A DNA stretch of 64,000 bases from M55B112 sp964539395 (GTDB taxonomy: Bacteria > Bacteroidota > Bacteroidia > Bacteroidales > GCA-2748055), in assembly GCA_964539395.1 (NCBI GenBank), contig CAZIIU010000009.1:19420-83419 (forward strand), written 5' to 3'. The notes beneath the pieces are model-generated. The model ran no database searches. It had not been told where the DNA came from and saw nothing but the letters and a program-made list of their open reading frames with translations. Numbering within the stretch: the stretch's first letter is position 1; each line of letters opens with the position of its first letter. A program made the position numbers and the translations under genes. Below, piece by piece: positions 42,971-52,077 of the stretch.

Positions 42971-44200
42971 TTATACCTCCTCACCATGTAGTATCACCTC
43001 TGCAATCAGGTTACTGCCAAAAGCATATGGTAAAAAATTGATTCCCGGGATGGGCTTTGTAATGACCAGGTTTGCAACCTTGCCTTGTGTTATGGAACCA
43101 TGTGTTGACTCAAGTCCCATAGCATAAGCCCCATTGATCGTCACAGCATTGATCACTTCCGCTGGCAGCATCCTCATCTGCATCATACCGAGCGACATGA
43201 TCAGGTTGATGTTTCCTGAAGGGGACGACCCGGGATTGTAATCTGATGCCAGCGCCACTGGTAGTCCGGCATCGATCATCTTTCTGGCAGGTGCATATTG
43301 CATTCCCAGGAAAAGGGAGGCTCCCGGAAGAAGGGTTGGCATGGTTTCTCCTTTTACCAAACATGCAATCTCCTCCTCACCGGTAAATTCAAGATGGTCC
43401 ACCGAAAGGGCATGGTGTTTTACCGCCGACTGGACTCCCCCGGAATAGTCGAGTTCATTGGCATGAATCTTGGGTCGCAAACCGGCCTTCACCCCTGCCC
43501 TTAAAATCCGGTTGGTCTGCTCGGGAGTAAAAAAACCCCGTTCGCAGAAAACATCAATGAAATCGGCAAGATGCTCCGCTGCAACTTCAGGCAGCATCTC
43601 ATTGATCACCAGATCGACATACGCATCGCGCCGGTTGCGATACTCTTCCGGGAAGGAGTGGGCCCCCAAAAAAGTTGTTTTCACGCTTAGCGGGGTCTCC
43701 TGCCCGATCCGACGTGCAACCCTGAGCATTTTAAGCTCATCTCTAACAGTAAGTCCGTACCCGCTTTTTATCTCCACCGCACCTGTGCCAAGGGAAATGA
43801 TCTCATGGGCCCTTTCAACCGATTGATGAAACAACTCCTCTTCGGAAGTTTGCTGCAACAGTTTCACCGAGTGAAGGATTCCCCCGCCTCTGCGCGCAAT
43901 CTCCTCATAGCTCAGTCCCATCACCTTGTACATAAATTCATCCTGCCGGCTTCCTGCATAAACCAGGTGGGTGTGGGAATCGCACCAGGCAGGCAGCACA
44001 ACACCACCTGCTGCATCAATTACCTTGTCAGCCTCTGGAGGGGGCGTCTCATTACCATAACCGGCAATCCGGCCGTCTTCGATCAGCAGCCAGGCTTGTT
44101 CGATTGTCTCAATCCTCGACATCGCCTTGCCGGCGAGCCAGTACTGATCCCGTTCGAGAATTCCTGCCAGTGTCGCTATATTTTTTATTAGTTTTCGCAT
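42971..44200 (-). CDS. hutI: Imidazolonepropionase
   Basis: A 409-residue amidohydrolase that opens the imidazolone ring in the third step of histidine breakdown. The metal ligands His76 and His78 are in the CDSHTHLVYAGSRQDEF block; SGYGLTVRDELKMLRVARR, KIHANELDYSGGVQ, and ALASDYNPGSSPSGNINLIM are typical family segments. Its product formimino-glutamate is used by FtcD, encoded next on the strand. Histidase and urocanase are not in the window. A short hairpin lies just beyond the stop codon, and a long imperfect palindrome lies upstream of the start. Confidence 0.96.
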   Translation of the reverse strand: MRKLIKNIATLAGILERDQYWLAGKAMSRIETIEQAWLLIEDGRIAGYGNETPPPEADKVIDAAGGVVLPAWCDSHTHLVYAGSRQDEFMYKVMGLSYEEIARRGGGILHSVKLLQQTSEEELFHQSVERAHEIISLGTGAVEIKSGYGLTVRDELKMLRVARRIGQETPLSVKTTFLGAHSFPEEYRNRRDAYVDLVINEMLPEVAAEHLADFIDVFCERGFFTPEQTNRILRAGVKAGLRPKIHANELDYSGGVQSAVKHHALSVDHLEFTGEEEIACLVKGETMPTLLPGASLFLGMQYAPARKMIDAGLPVALASDYNPGSSPSGNINLIMSLGMMQMRMLPAEVINAVTINGAYAMGLESTHGSITQGKVANLVITKPIPGINFLPYAFGSNLIAEVILHGEEV

Positions 44201-44272
44201 GAAGCGAAGATATGAAAAATAAGAGACGGGTGAAATGTTATGGGACAGCAGAGCGCCTGTTTACAGCTTTTC

Positions 44273-44309
44273 GGTAGTTATTCTGACCAGATCAGCCAGA
44301 ATAACAACC
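44273..44309. promoter_or_regulatory. 37-bp imperfect palindrome upstream of hutI (candidate operator)
   Basis: GGTAGTTATTCTG at 44273-44285 is the inverse of CAGAATAACAACC at 44297-44309 with one mismatch in 13, around an 11-base centre. No T-run follows on either strand, so a terminator is unlikely. It is centred about 90 bases upstream of the hutI start, and 95 bases past the DUF819 stop. It could be the binding site of a dimeric regulator or an RNA hairpin; no regulator gene is next to it. Confidence 0.45.
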
Positions 44310-44404
44310 ATACAGCGGTAAGATTCTAACCTTGTTTTTAACGCCGGTGCCATAGTTCTTCGATCAGGAAAGCTGGCATTATGCTATAAAAAATAAGGAT
44401 CCGC

Positions 44405-45568
44405 TTACAGCAGTTCCAGGATTTTTGCAACAAGCACACCGAGATAGTTTCCTATCGCATACCCAATTACCCCGATGATCATCCCGGGCACCATCACCTC
44501 CCTGTTTTTCAGGGCAGCGGCAACGACAGGTACGAACGGTGGTGAATTGGAAAGGGCCGTAGAGGTAATGATGAAGTCATCATTGGCAATCCCAAAAATT
44601 TTTGACAGGAGGGAGTGCAGAAACAGTGATCCGGCCATCGCCAATGCAATGTAAATGGCAATATTGGCGAGAAGACCGGCAGATTCGGGAGAGAAAATCT
44701 CCTTCAGATCAGCCTTTGATGCAACAATTACGCAGAAAACATAGATAAAATACATGCCCAGCTGAAACGATTTGCGGTTTCTGCTCACTGCCGGAACAAG
44801 AGAAAACAAAATACCAAGTGTTGTAACAGTTAGTATTGCAGCAGTGTCCTTGCTCTCTCCTTCAAATAAAAAGGTCATTCCAAACCCTGCCGCAAAAACA
44901 ATAAGGGCAAATCCAAACGCTTTTATTACACCGGGAAAATGTTCCTTGCTGAAAAATCCCGTGTAAGATTCAAAAGCACTGGCAGTCTGCATGGCATCTA
45001 TATCGCTGTACTCATCACTGTGCCTGTAAGGTTTCAGGTACATCCCAAAGAAACGCCTGGCCCCTGTGATCAGGAACAACAGAACAACAGCACCAATTGC
45101 AAGATCAACCGTATGAGTCAGGATATACAGATCCTCCTCCACATTCAAACCCCGTGCGATTGCTGCCAGGTTTGGTGTTCCCCCGGTATAGACCCCGATT
45201 AACAATCCGCCGATCTTATGTGCCTCCGGTAGTCTGTCTTTCAGCAGGAAATAGCCGAGAAAGACCATAACTACAACGGATACAACACCGAGGATCAGCG
45301 ACAGAAAGGTGTACCGTGCCATTTTAATCCATTTAAGGATATTCTCCGAAAAGAGTACCAGGGGGATACCCAGAAGGATGGTTGCGCCCATCAGGTCGCC
45401 CTGAAAAGACTCCATCCTCTCAGGAACTATACCGGTATTCCCGATGATAAGTCCGCCGACATAACAAAAAACGATCACCCCGATTCTTTTTATGATGGTG
45501 TATCGGCCACTCATAGCCAGTAAAAGTGCAGGGAAAAGAAAATAGATCAGTACAATAATGACATTCAT
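44405..45568 (-). CDS. DUF819 family membrane protein
   Basis: A 387-residue protein with about ten membrane segments. Family blocks are ILLGIPLVLFSENILKWIKM, the KIGGLLIGVYTGGTPNLAAI segment with a Gly-Gly-Thr-Pro-Asn motif, and the repeat-like SKIFGIANDDFIITSTALSN-SPPFVP near the C-terminus. The two halves look like an inverted repeat, as in transporters. DUF819 (YjcL-like) proteins have no established substrate. It precedes hutI on the same strand with a 204-base gap holding the palindrome, so a link with histidine or its products is possible but unproven. Confidence 0.88.
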   Translation of the reverse strand: MNVIIVLIYFLFPALLLAMSGRYTIIKRIGVIVFCYVGGLIIGNTGIVPERMESFQGDLMGATILLGIPLVLFSENILKWIKMARYTFLSLILGVVSVVVMVFLGYFLLKDRLPEAHKIGGLLIGVYTGGTPNLAAIARGLNVEEDLYILTHTVDLAIGAVVLLFLITGARRFFGMYLKPYRHSDEYSDIDAMQTASAFESYTGFFSKEHFPGVIKAFGFALIVFAAGFGMTFLFEGESKDTAAILTVTTLGILFSLVPAVSRNRKSFQLGMYFIYVFCVIVASKADLKEIFSPESAGLLANIAIYIALAMAGSLFLHSLLSKIFGIANDDFIITSTALSNSPPFVPVVAAALKNREVMVPGMIIGVIGYAIGNYLGVLVAKILELL

Positions 45569-45729
45569 TGCATTACCGGTTTGGTTAGCTGGTAAATGTA
45601 AAATTTTTTTTTGAAAACGCTCGAACCGGGGTGGTTTAGATGAATTTATGGAGGTAACTGTTTTTTAGGAACAGGAAGGCTGAAAGAAACAGGATAAGCC
45701 ACGGCATTGATCGCATACACTAACCCGGA

Positions 45730-46611
45730 CTATCTGAACCTCTCTGCCTCTTTATCGTCAAATGGTATATCCTCCCCGACCGGCGGACAATCCTCGAAAC
45801 TCTTCTCATATTGCTGGATGGCACGCAGGCTCATACCCATGCTGGAGAACCCCCCGTCGTGGAACAGGTTTTGCATAGTCACCTTCCTTGTTAGATCCGA
45901 AAAGAGAGTAATGCAATAGTCGGCGCACTCCACAGCCGTAGCATTCCCCAACGGTGACATCCTGTCGGCAAAATCTTCCAGCTTGTCAAAACCGGCAATT
46001 CCGCTACCGGCTGTAGTGAGGGTGGGTGATTGAGATATTGTATTGATCCGTATCTTCTTCTCCCGGCCGTAAATATAACCGAAGCTGCGGGCGATCGACT
46101 CGAGGATTGCCTTGGCATCGGCCATGTCGTTATATCCTACAAAAGTTCGTTGGGCCGCCACATAGGTGAGTGCCACCACTGAAGCCCATTCATTGAGTGC
46201 ATCCCTCTTCCTGGCTGTACTCAGTATTTTATGCAACGAAAAAGCTGATACATCAAGTGTTTTATGGTAGTACTCATACTTCAATTCATCGTACTCAATA
46301 CCTTTACGAACATTGGGCGACATTCCAATTGAATGCAGGATGAAATCTAATTTTCCGCCTAGCTTTTTCATCGACTGGTCGATCAGGTTCTCCAGATCAT
46401 CCAGGTTAGTGGCATCCGCAGGGATGATCTCTGCATTGCACTTCTCCGCCAGCTCATTCATACTTCCCATGCGCATTGCTATCGGAGCATTTGTCAGCAC
46501 GAACTCAGCGCCCTCCTCGTGCGCTTTTTCTGCGACCTTCCATGCAATGGATTTGTCGTTGAGGGCACCAAAGATCAGTCCCTTTTTTCCTTTAAGCAGG
46601 TTATACGCCAT
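45730..46611 (-). CDS. fabI: Enoyl-[acyl-carrier-protein] reductase (NADH)
   Basis: From the ATG at 46611 the product is 293 residues; the frame extends eight codons further but that leader is not family-like. The start reads MAYNLLKGKKGLIFGALNDK-SIAW, the FabI form of the dinucleotide-binding loop. The catalytic Tyr and Lys are in the GYNDMADAKAILESIARSFG block, and SIGMSPNVRKG is the third family segment. It reduces the enoyl-ACP double bond in each cycle of fatty acid elongation. It lies 150 bases downstream of recN on the same strand, partly occupied by the open stretch described at 46648-46764. Confidence 0.95.
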   Translation of the reverse strand: MAYNLLKGKKGLIFGALNDKSIAWKVAEKAHEEGAEFVLTNAPIAMRMGSMNELAEKCNAEIIPADATNLDDLENLIDQSMKKLGGKLDFILHSIGMSPNVRKGIEYDELKYEYYHKTLDVSAFSLHKILSTARKRDALNEWASVVALTYVAAQRTFVGYNDMADAKAILESIARSFGYIYGREKKIRINTISQSPTLTTAGSGIAGFDKLEDFADRMSPLGNATAVECADYCITLFSDLTRKVTMQNLFHDGGFSSMGMSLRAIQQYEKSFEDCPPVGEDIPFDDKEAERFR

Positions 46612-46761
46612 AATACATAATTTTGGTTGTAGCAATGATAAAACAAATCAACTTGTTGTTTGTGCGAGAGCAGGCTTGTATTCTTTATCGCTCAGTTCTT
46701 TAAACGCATCATATACCCGAAGATAGTTCAGGTCCGCAAAAGGCTGTTGCAACTGGTATTC

Positions 46762-48411
46762 CTAAAGCTTTAAAAGCTCCCTGGCATTGGAGATAGCAGC
46801 ATCGGTAAGCTTTTCTCCTGAAAGCAATTTTGCAATTACCGTTACCCGTTCAACAGGAGAAAGTTTCTTAATGTGTGTTACGGTAGCGTTGCCTTCATCC
46901 TCCTTATACACCAGGAAATGCTCCTCACCCTGAGAGGCAACCTGCGGAAGGTGGGTAATGGCGATCACCTGGCGACCCCCCGACATTCGTTTCATTATCG
47001 CACCCATCTTCTCAGCGATTTCTCCACTCACACCAGCATCGATCTCATCGAAAATGATCGTGGGAAGACCCTTGAAATCCGACATCAGACTTTTGATCGA
47101 AAGCATGAGCCTTGATATCTCCCCGCCTGAGGCTACCCTGGATATCTCCTCCGGGGGTGACTGCCTGTTGGCTGAGAAGAGAAACCGTACATCACTCATT
47201 CCATTGGGACCCGGATCGGCTGTTCTGTCGACCTTTACCAGGAACACGGCATTAGGAATACCCAGTTGCTTTAACTGTGCTGCAACCCTCTGCTCAATCA
47301 GACCGCCGCTCTCCAGACGGGAGGCATGCAGTGCTTCCGCCCGATCCTGAAGTTGCTTGCGCATAGTATCCAACTCATTCTCAAGCTTTTTTAGCGTTTC
47401 ATCAGAAAAGGTAATGGTCTCGATTTTAGTGCCCAACTGGTTGCGTAAAGCAATCAGCTCATCTAAACCTTTCACCCTGTGTTTTTGCAGCAGGCTGTAA
47501 ATCAAATCAATTCTTTCCCTTGTCACCTGAAGCTTCTCCGGGTCATGATCGGTCCGCTCGGCCAGTGCCAGCATCTCGGTCGCTACATCTTTTAATTCAA
47601 TGTAGGCCGACTCGAGGCGGCTTGCAAATTCTGCTGAAGGCGGATGCACGCGTCCACTTTTCTTTAGCAATGAAACTGCCTCATTTACCAGGGTGAGGAC
47701 ATTTCCCTCTCCCGAAAGTGCGTTCCCGGCACCTGTCAGCGAAAGCTTGATCTCCTCGGCATTCTCCAACTGCAACAACTCCTGTTCAAGCTCCTCCAGT
47801 TCATTGGGTTTCAGCGCCGCTTTAGACAACTCGTCGAACTGGTACCTGTAGAAATCCAGTTCACCGCTAATTCTTTCGATCTCTTCCCGCTGCTGCTTCA
47901 GCACTGCTCTTTTATTGAGCCAGGCCTCATATTGCGCACGGTAACTGATCAGCTCCTTTCTGTTCTCACTCACGTAGTCGACCACATTCAACTGGTAGCT
48001 GTGGTCACTCAGGCGGAGACTCTGGTGCTGTGAGTGGATGTCGACCAGCTGATCGCCAAGCTCCTTCAGCACTGCGAGCGCAACCGGGGTATCGTTGATG
48101 AACGCACGCGATTTTCCTCCCGGAAGAATCTCGCGCCTGAGAAACATGTCACTGTCAAAGTCAAGATCATTCGATGTAAAAAAGGGCCTGTGCTGCTCCC
48201 CGATAGCAAACTGTCCCTCAACGACACATTTTTCAGTCTTATTAAACAATACGGAAGTATCAGCACGCTGACCGAGGATCAGGGAAAGGGCCCCCATCAA
48301 AATTGACTTACCGGCACCTGTCTCTCCGGTAATCGTGATGTACCCGGAATAAAAACCGATTTCAAGGTTTTCGATCAGGGCATAGTTGCGAATCTTAAGG
48401 TTGCTGATCAT
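46762..48411 (-). CDS. recN: DNA repair protein RecN
   Basis: A 549-residue SMC-like ATPase for double-strand break repair. Walker A GETGAGKS is at residues 29-36, in the context FYSGYITITGETGAGKSIL. A coiled coil of about 160-345 separates it from the C-terminal half, which holds the signature FLFSANRQSPPEEISRVASG, GGEISRLMLSIK and the Walker B stretch LPTIIFDEIDAGVSGEIAEK. The ATG overlaps the DUF4835 stop by one base. The frame ends in TAG, and the next 37 codons in the same frame remain open. Confidence 0.96.
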   Translation of the reverse strand: MISNLKIRNYALIENLEIGFYSGYITITGETGAGKSILMGALSLILGQRADTSVLFNKTEKCVVEGQFAIGEQHRPFFTSNDLDFDSDMFLRREILPGGKSRAFINDTPVALAVLKELGDQLVDIHSQHQSLRLSDHSYQLNVVDYVSENRKELISYRAQYEAWLNKRAVLKQQREEIERISGELDFYRYQFDELSKAALKPNELEELEQELLQLENAEEIKLSLTGAGNALSGEGNVLTLVNEAVSLLKKSGRVHPPSAEFASRLESAYIELKDVATEMLALAERTDHDPEKLQVTRERIDLIYSLLQKHRVKGLDELIALRNQLGTKIETITFSDETLKKLENELDTMRKQLQDRAEALHASRLESGGLIEQRVAAQLKQLGIPNAVFLVKVDRTADPGPNGMSDVRFLFSANRQSPPEEISRVASGGEISRLMLSIKSLMSDFKGLPTIIFDEIDAGVSGEIAEKMGAIMKRMSGGRQVIAITHLPQVASQGEEHFLVYKEDEGNATVTHIKKLSPVERVTVIAKLLSGEKLTDAAISNARELLKL

Positions 48412-49337
48412 TAAAAATCTACCTGGTTGTTATCTTCCAGGATCAATTGATATTTGTTTTTATTTGACTGGTCCATTTCAATAAGCATGGCATAGACCCT
48501 GTTTTTCTCCTCCGGGAAGGATTCGGAAAATATCTTCGAGATCTCATCGGCCTTGGCATCAAAAACGACCTGCAGCAAATGCATATATGGGTCGGGTCTG
48601 CTCCGGTACACCTTTTGCAACAACTCCAGCGACCCGGCGATCTCCTCCCTGCCTTCGTTCACCTTCGATTCCATTATATCAAGACCGTGCCGGTGATATC
48701 GGTAGTAAAACTCCCGCACTGGTGCATATTCGCTGTCAATCATATCCTTCACCAGCCAGAAACGGCTTTTATGCGACATATCATCCACCGGATTCCATCC
48801 CTTCTCATTTGAATTCTGCGCGTTGATCACAACCTTTTCTGCATTTTCATAAAACTGCGTACCCCCATCCAATTCGAATGAGTCGTAATCGAGCCCAAGG
48901 ACCATGTAAGCATAAAATGCCAGGATGGATGTAAGATTTGAAGTATAAGAATTCAGGTCGAACTCAAGCGGTTCAAATTCAATGTATCGAAACCGAATAT
49001 CATTGTCAACAATGTTGAACATCGTAGTAATGTAATTGGTGTTAAAGACCGGACGACTCGACTGTACAGTAAGTGTACCCCTGAACTCATCGGCAGAGAT
49101 CCTCTCGGTGATATTGAACAGGAGGTTGCACTCAATCCGCTCCTCCATGGTGTACACATGGTTGGTCCACACCCTGTTGTTCATGAATTCATAGATGGCA
49201 TTCTGCATGGTCTCAAAGACCTGCTTGTTGGAACCTTCCACCTTCTGGCTTATCACCTGTACATTGCACTTTAGCTCCTGTGCTTTTGCGCCGTATATAA
49301 CTATTGTTAATAATATGGTAACAATGAATCTATGCAT
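48411..49337 (-). CDS. DUF4835 family protein
   Basis: A 308-residue exported protein with a signal peptide (residues 1-20, ending GAKAQ). The conserved body includes LKCNVQVISQKVEGSNKQVF, LQSALYEFMNNR-like NAIYEFMNNRVWTNH, and the YAYMVLGLDYDSFELDGGTQ block, which identify DUF4835. Its position between coaBC and recN is conserved in Bacteroidota. Periplasmic or outer-membrane location is inferred; function is unknown. It overlaps coaBC by eight bases and recN by one. Confidence 0.9.
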   Translation of the reverse strand: MHRFIVTILLTIVIYGAKAQELKCNVQVISQKVEGSNKQVFETMQNAIYEFMNNRVWTNHVYTMEERIECNLLFNITERISADEFRGTLTVQSSRPVFNTNYITTMFNIVDNDIRFRYIEFEPLEFDLNSYTSNLTSILAFYAYMVLGLDYDSFELDGGTQFYENAEKVVINAQNSNEKGWNPVDDMSHKSRFWLVKDMIDSEYAPVREFYYRYHRHGLDIMESKVNEGREEIAGSLELLQKVYRSRPDPYMHLLQVVFDAKADEISKIFSESFPEEKNRVYAMLIEMDQSNKNKYQLILEDNNQVDF

Positions 49338-50540
49338 CGTTCAGCATTTTTATGGTCTTTTCAACAATATCGCGGGCAACCTCCGTTTTAAGTTTCAACC
49401 CAAAATTATCAATATTCCCCGACTTATCAATCAACATAACTTTATTCGTCTCCGTACCAAATCCGGCTCCTTCGTCCTCCAGGCTGTTCAACACGATCAG
49501 GTCCAGATTTTTCATTTTTAATTTCCCAGTTGCATTTTTCAATCCGTCGTTCGTTTCAAGGGCAAAACCTATAAAAAACTGATCCTCCCTCTTTTTCTTA
49601 CCCAGCTCTGCTGCAATATCTTTTGTGGGCTTCAGCCGGATCGAAAAATCGCCCTTCCCTCTCTTAATCTTCCGGGAAGCTGAAATATCGGGTGTAAAAT
49701 CGGCAACTGCAGCAGAAAACAGGGCAATATCAGTTGCCTCAACCCGATCAAGGCAGGCACTGTACATCTCCGCAGCAGTAGTAACCCTTACCACCTTCAC
49801 CATCCGGTTAGCAGGACCAAGAATGGTTGGACCGGCAACAACGGTTACATCTGCACCCCTTTGTGCAAAGGCATCTGCTATAGCAAAACCCATTCTCCCG
49901 GAAGAGTGGTTTCCAATATAACGGACGGGATCGATCGCTTCGTGTGTCGGGCCTGCGGTAACTAGGACCTTTTTATTCAGGACTTTTTTTTTTCGCCTGA
50001 CTGAAACTCGTGGATGAACTGAAGAATCTGTTCAGGTTCCTGCATTCTTCCCTTGCCGGAGAGACCACTGGCCAACTCGCCTATTGCCGGAGGGAGTATC
50101 AGGTTTCCGAATGACTCAAGGATCTCCAGATTGCGTTTTGTAGATGGGTGCGCGTACATGTCCATATCCATCGCCGGTACCACGATTACAGGACAACGTG
50201 CTGAAAGATAGGTTGCTACAACCAGGTTGTCGGCAATGCCATTGGCCAATTTCCCCATCGTTGTGGCAGTGGCAGGAGCTATAATCATTAAATCCGCGTT
50301 TACTCCAAGTTCTACATGACTGTTCCAATCGCCATCCGATGTGTTGAAAAAGTCTGAAAGAACGGACTTGCCGGAGAGTGCAGAGAAGGTAACCGGGGAT
50401 ACGAACTCTTTCGCCGTAGGGGTCATCAGCACCTGCACACCGGCACCCTCCTTCATCAGGAGCCGAAGTAGTGATACTGACTTATAGGTGGCAATGCCAC
50501 CTGTAACTGAAAGAATGACCCTTTTACCGGAAAGTTCCAT
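49330..50540 (-). CDS. coaBC: Phosphopantothenoylcysteine decarboxylase/synthetase CoaBC, interrupted by a one-base shift at A10
   Basis: The CoaC half is frame 50540-49977 (187 residues): GKRVILSVTGGIATYKS, the catalytic-site HVELGVNADLMIIAPATATT and the PAMDMDMYAHP segment. It runs into ten A at 49984-49993 (minus strand) and stops three codons later. The CoaB half is in the +1-A frame: after the A-run it reads VLNKKVLVTAGPTHEAIDPV and RYIGNHSSGRMGFAIADAFA and continues to 49330. Its first usable ATG at 49893 comes after the nucleotide-binding AGPTHEAID block, so a separate CoaB gene would lack key residues. Eleven A (or eight) would restore a normal fused protein of about 400 residues. The cause may be sequencing error, transcriptional slippage or mutation. 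Confidence 0.85.
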
Positions 50541-50548
50541 AAGTGGTG

Positions 50549-50881
50549 TTATTCTGCCTGCTCGATATCTTCGTTGATCCTGTGATAAATGTTTTGATCA
50601 TCCATTTCCTGGAGAGCAATAAGGCTGGGTTTCGGTAACCTTTCAAAGTATTTCGAAATCTCAATCTGCTCCGGGTTCTCAAAAACCTCCTCCAGGTTAT
50701 CAGTATAAGATGCAAACTCCTCCAGTTTCTGGTTCAACTCCTGCTTCATCTCCACACTGATCTGGTTGGCCCTCCTGGCCACTACCATAACGGCTTCATA
50801 AATGTTGCCCGTTTCACGGTCATTTGCTTCAAGATCCCTCGTTACTGTTGTAAGAGGTGCTTTTGTCCTTTTGTAATCCAT
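50549..50881 (-). CDS. rpoZ: RNA polymerase omega-like subunit
   Basis: A 110-residue protein. The N-terminal half, APLTTVTRDLEANDRETGNI and YEAVMVVARRANQISVEMKQ, is the omega fold (helix with Ala-Arg-Arg-Ala before the conserved Gln-Ile); the later part is an acidic Bacteroidota-specific extension. Omega binds the beta-prime subunit and helps assemble RNA polymerase. Gene order, bamD one base upstream and coaBC eight bases downstream, is the usual one for this group. Confidence 0.87.
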   Translation of the reverse strand: MDYKRTKAPLTTVTRDLEANDRETGNIYEAVMVVARRANQISVEMKQELNQKLEEFASYTDNLEEVFENPEQIEISKYFERLPKPSLIALQEMDDQNIYHRINEDIEQAE

Positions 50882-50882
50882 A

Positions 50883-51698
50883 CTAATTTTCTGTAATATT
50901 CATATCCAGGTTATTCTGGATGCTGGAATAAATCTTTTCAGCATCCTTCATATATTTGCTTTCAGGAAATTCAGATTTGAAAGAGAGGTATTCATCGGCA
51001 GTAGCCTGCATCCTCTCTTTTTTCTTGCTCTCCACACTATTGTCGGCCAGCAGGTAAGATGATCTGAGGATCAGGAACATTAACTCCTCACGGTACTTAG
51101 TGTCGGGATATGCCTTGAGGCTGTTTCGCAATGCGATCACGGCCGACTTGTAATACCCCAGGTCGTAATACAGTTTTGCACTGTTATATGACTTCTCTAC
51201 AATCTTGTCACTTAGTTCGGCGATCAGCTTTCGGCACTCATCGACACGGGATGAAGTCGGGTAACTTACGATATACATTTTCAAGGCGTTGATTGCCTGG
51301 AAAGTAGACTCCTGATCGAGTGAGGGTCGGGGCGACATCTTGTAGTAGCAATAGGCTGTCATGAACTCGCTCTCCTCCAGGTATTCACTGTTTGTGTAAG
51401 TCGTTGCCAGTTCATTGAAATAGTGCCCGGCCAGGATATAATCGCGTTGACCATAGTAACTCATAGCCTGATAGTATTTTACAGTATCAGCCTTGGTGGT
51501 TCCTCTGTATATGTTCACAACCTGGTCGAACAGTGTGGCTGACTTCACAAACTCACCGGCCTCAAAATACTCCATGGCCTTTTCAAACTTAACCGGGTAA
51601 TCCCTGCTTTTCAGGATTTTCTCATATTCACCGCAGCCTGCCAGCAGCAGCAGTGCCAACAGCATCCAACCAACTTTATGATACCCAAATTTCAACAT
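50883..51698 (-). CDS. bamD: Outer-membrane assembly lipoprotein BamD
   Basis: From the ATG at 51698 the protein has 271 residues; an upstream in-frame ATG at 51743 is rejected because it would lie before the promoter box. The signal ends in Leu-Leu-Ala-Gly-Cys (Cys22), the lipidation site. The mature part is five TPR-like repeats: FEKAMEYFEAGEFVKSATLF, YQAMSYYGQRDYILAGHYFN, ESEFMTAYCYYKMSPRPSLD, YYDLGYYKSAVIALRNSLKA and EYLSFKSEFPESKYMKDAEK. BamD is part of the BAM complex that inserts beta-barrels in the outer membrane. It is the first gene of the bamD-rpoZ-coaBC-DUF4835-recN operon. Confidence 0.92.
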   Translation of the reverse strand: MLKFGYHKVGWMLLALLLLAGCGEYEKILKSRDYPVKFEKAMEYFEAGEFVKSATLFDQVVNIYRGTTKADTVKYYQAMSYYGQRDYILAGHYFNELATTYTNSEYLEESEFMTAYCYYKMSPRPSLDQESTFQAINALKMYIVSYPTSSRVDECRKLIAELSDKIVEKSYNSAKLYYDLGYYKSAVIALRNSLKAYPDTKYREELMFLILRSSYLLADNSVESKKKERMQATADEYLSFKSEFPESKYMKDAEKIYSSIQNNLDMNITEN

Positions 51699-51702
51699 GG
51701 CG

Positions 51703-51710
51703 CAAAAATA
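51703..51710 (-). promoter_or_regulatory. -7 box of the bamD operon
   Basis: TATTTTTG on the minus strand, exact TAnnTTTG match, only four bases before the ATG at 51698. If used, transcription would begin at about the start codon, giving a nearly leaderless mRNA. Confidence 0.45.
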
Positions 51711-52016
51711 CAATAAATGAATGAGATGAACATACAATTTCAATCAATATTTACAAGACCAGGTCTGTAAATAATAAATATCGCAAGTTTCACTGTTTCA
51801 GCTGGCATTACCTGTACACTGTTCCATGAATTATACAGATCAGGGTAAACCACCGGATACAGGGAAGAGTACTAAACCTGCTATGACAGATTCGGGCCCC
51901 TGTTTCAACAGGTACCCAAACATGTCCCAGGTATAAAAACCTGCGTGATTATCAGTTAAGTACTATAACGTAAAAACATAGATCAAATTTTGCGCCAAAC
52001 TGAAAAAAGCCTGAAA
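51711..52016. other. Non-coding stretch between bamD and the oxoamine synthase
   Basis: About 300 bases with no supportable frame. Only short hairpins are present (for example CAGGT/ACCTG near 51930). Confidence 0.5.
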
Positions 52017-52047
52017 TTTGTCCGCTTTGCAAAAAACAGTAAATTTG
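52017..52047 (+). promoter_or_regulatory. Consensus Bacteroidota promoter of the oxoamine synthase gene
   Basis: TTTG at 52017-52020, exactly 19 bases, then TAAATTTG at 52040-52047. This is a full match to TTTG-N19-TAnnTTTG. The GTG start at 52078 is 30 bases downstream of the -7 box. Confidence 0.75.
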
Positions 52048-52077
52048 CCCTCAATATTAACTTAAAATTAAAGCGCA

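Noticed and set aside
49330..49893. CoaB part as a separate complete gene
   Set aside because: Its first ATG lies after the conserved nucleotide-binding block, which is open upstream in the same frame, so a separate gene starting there would miss key residues.
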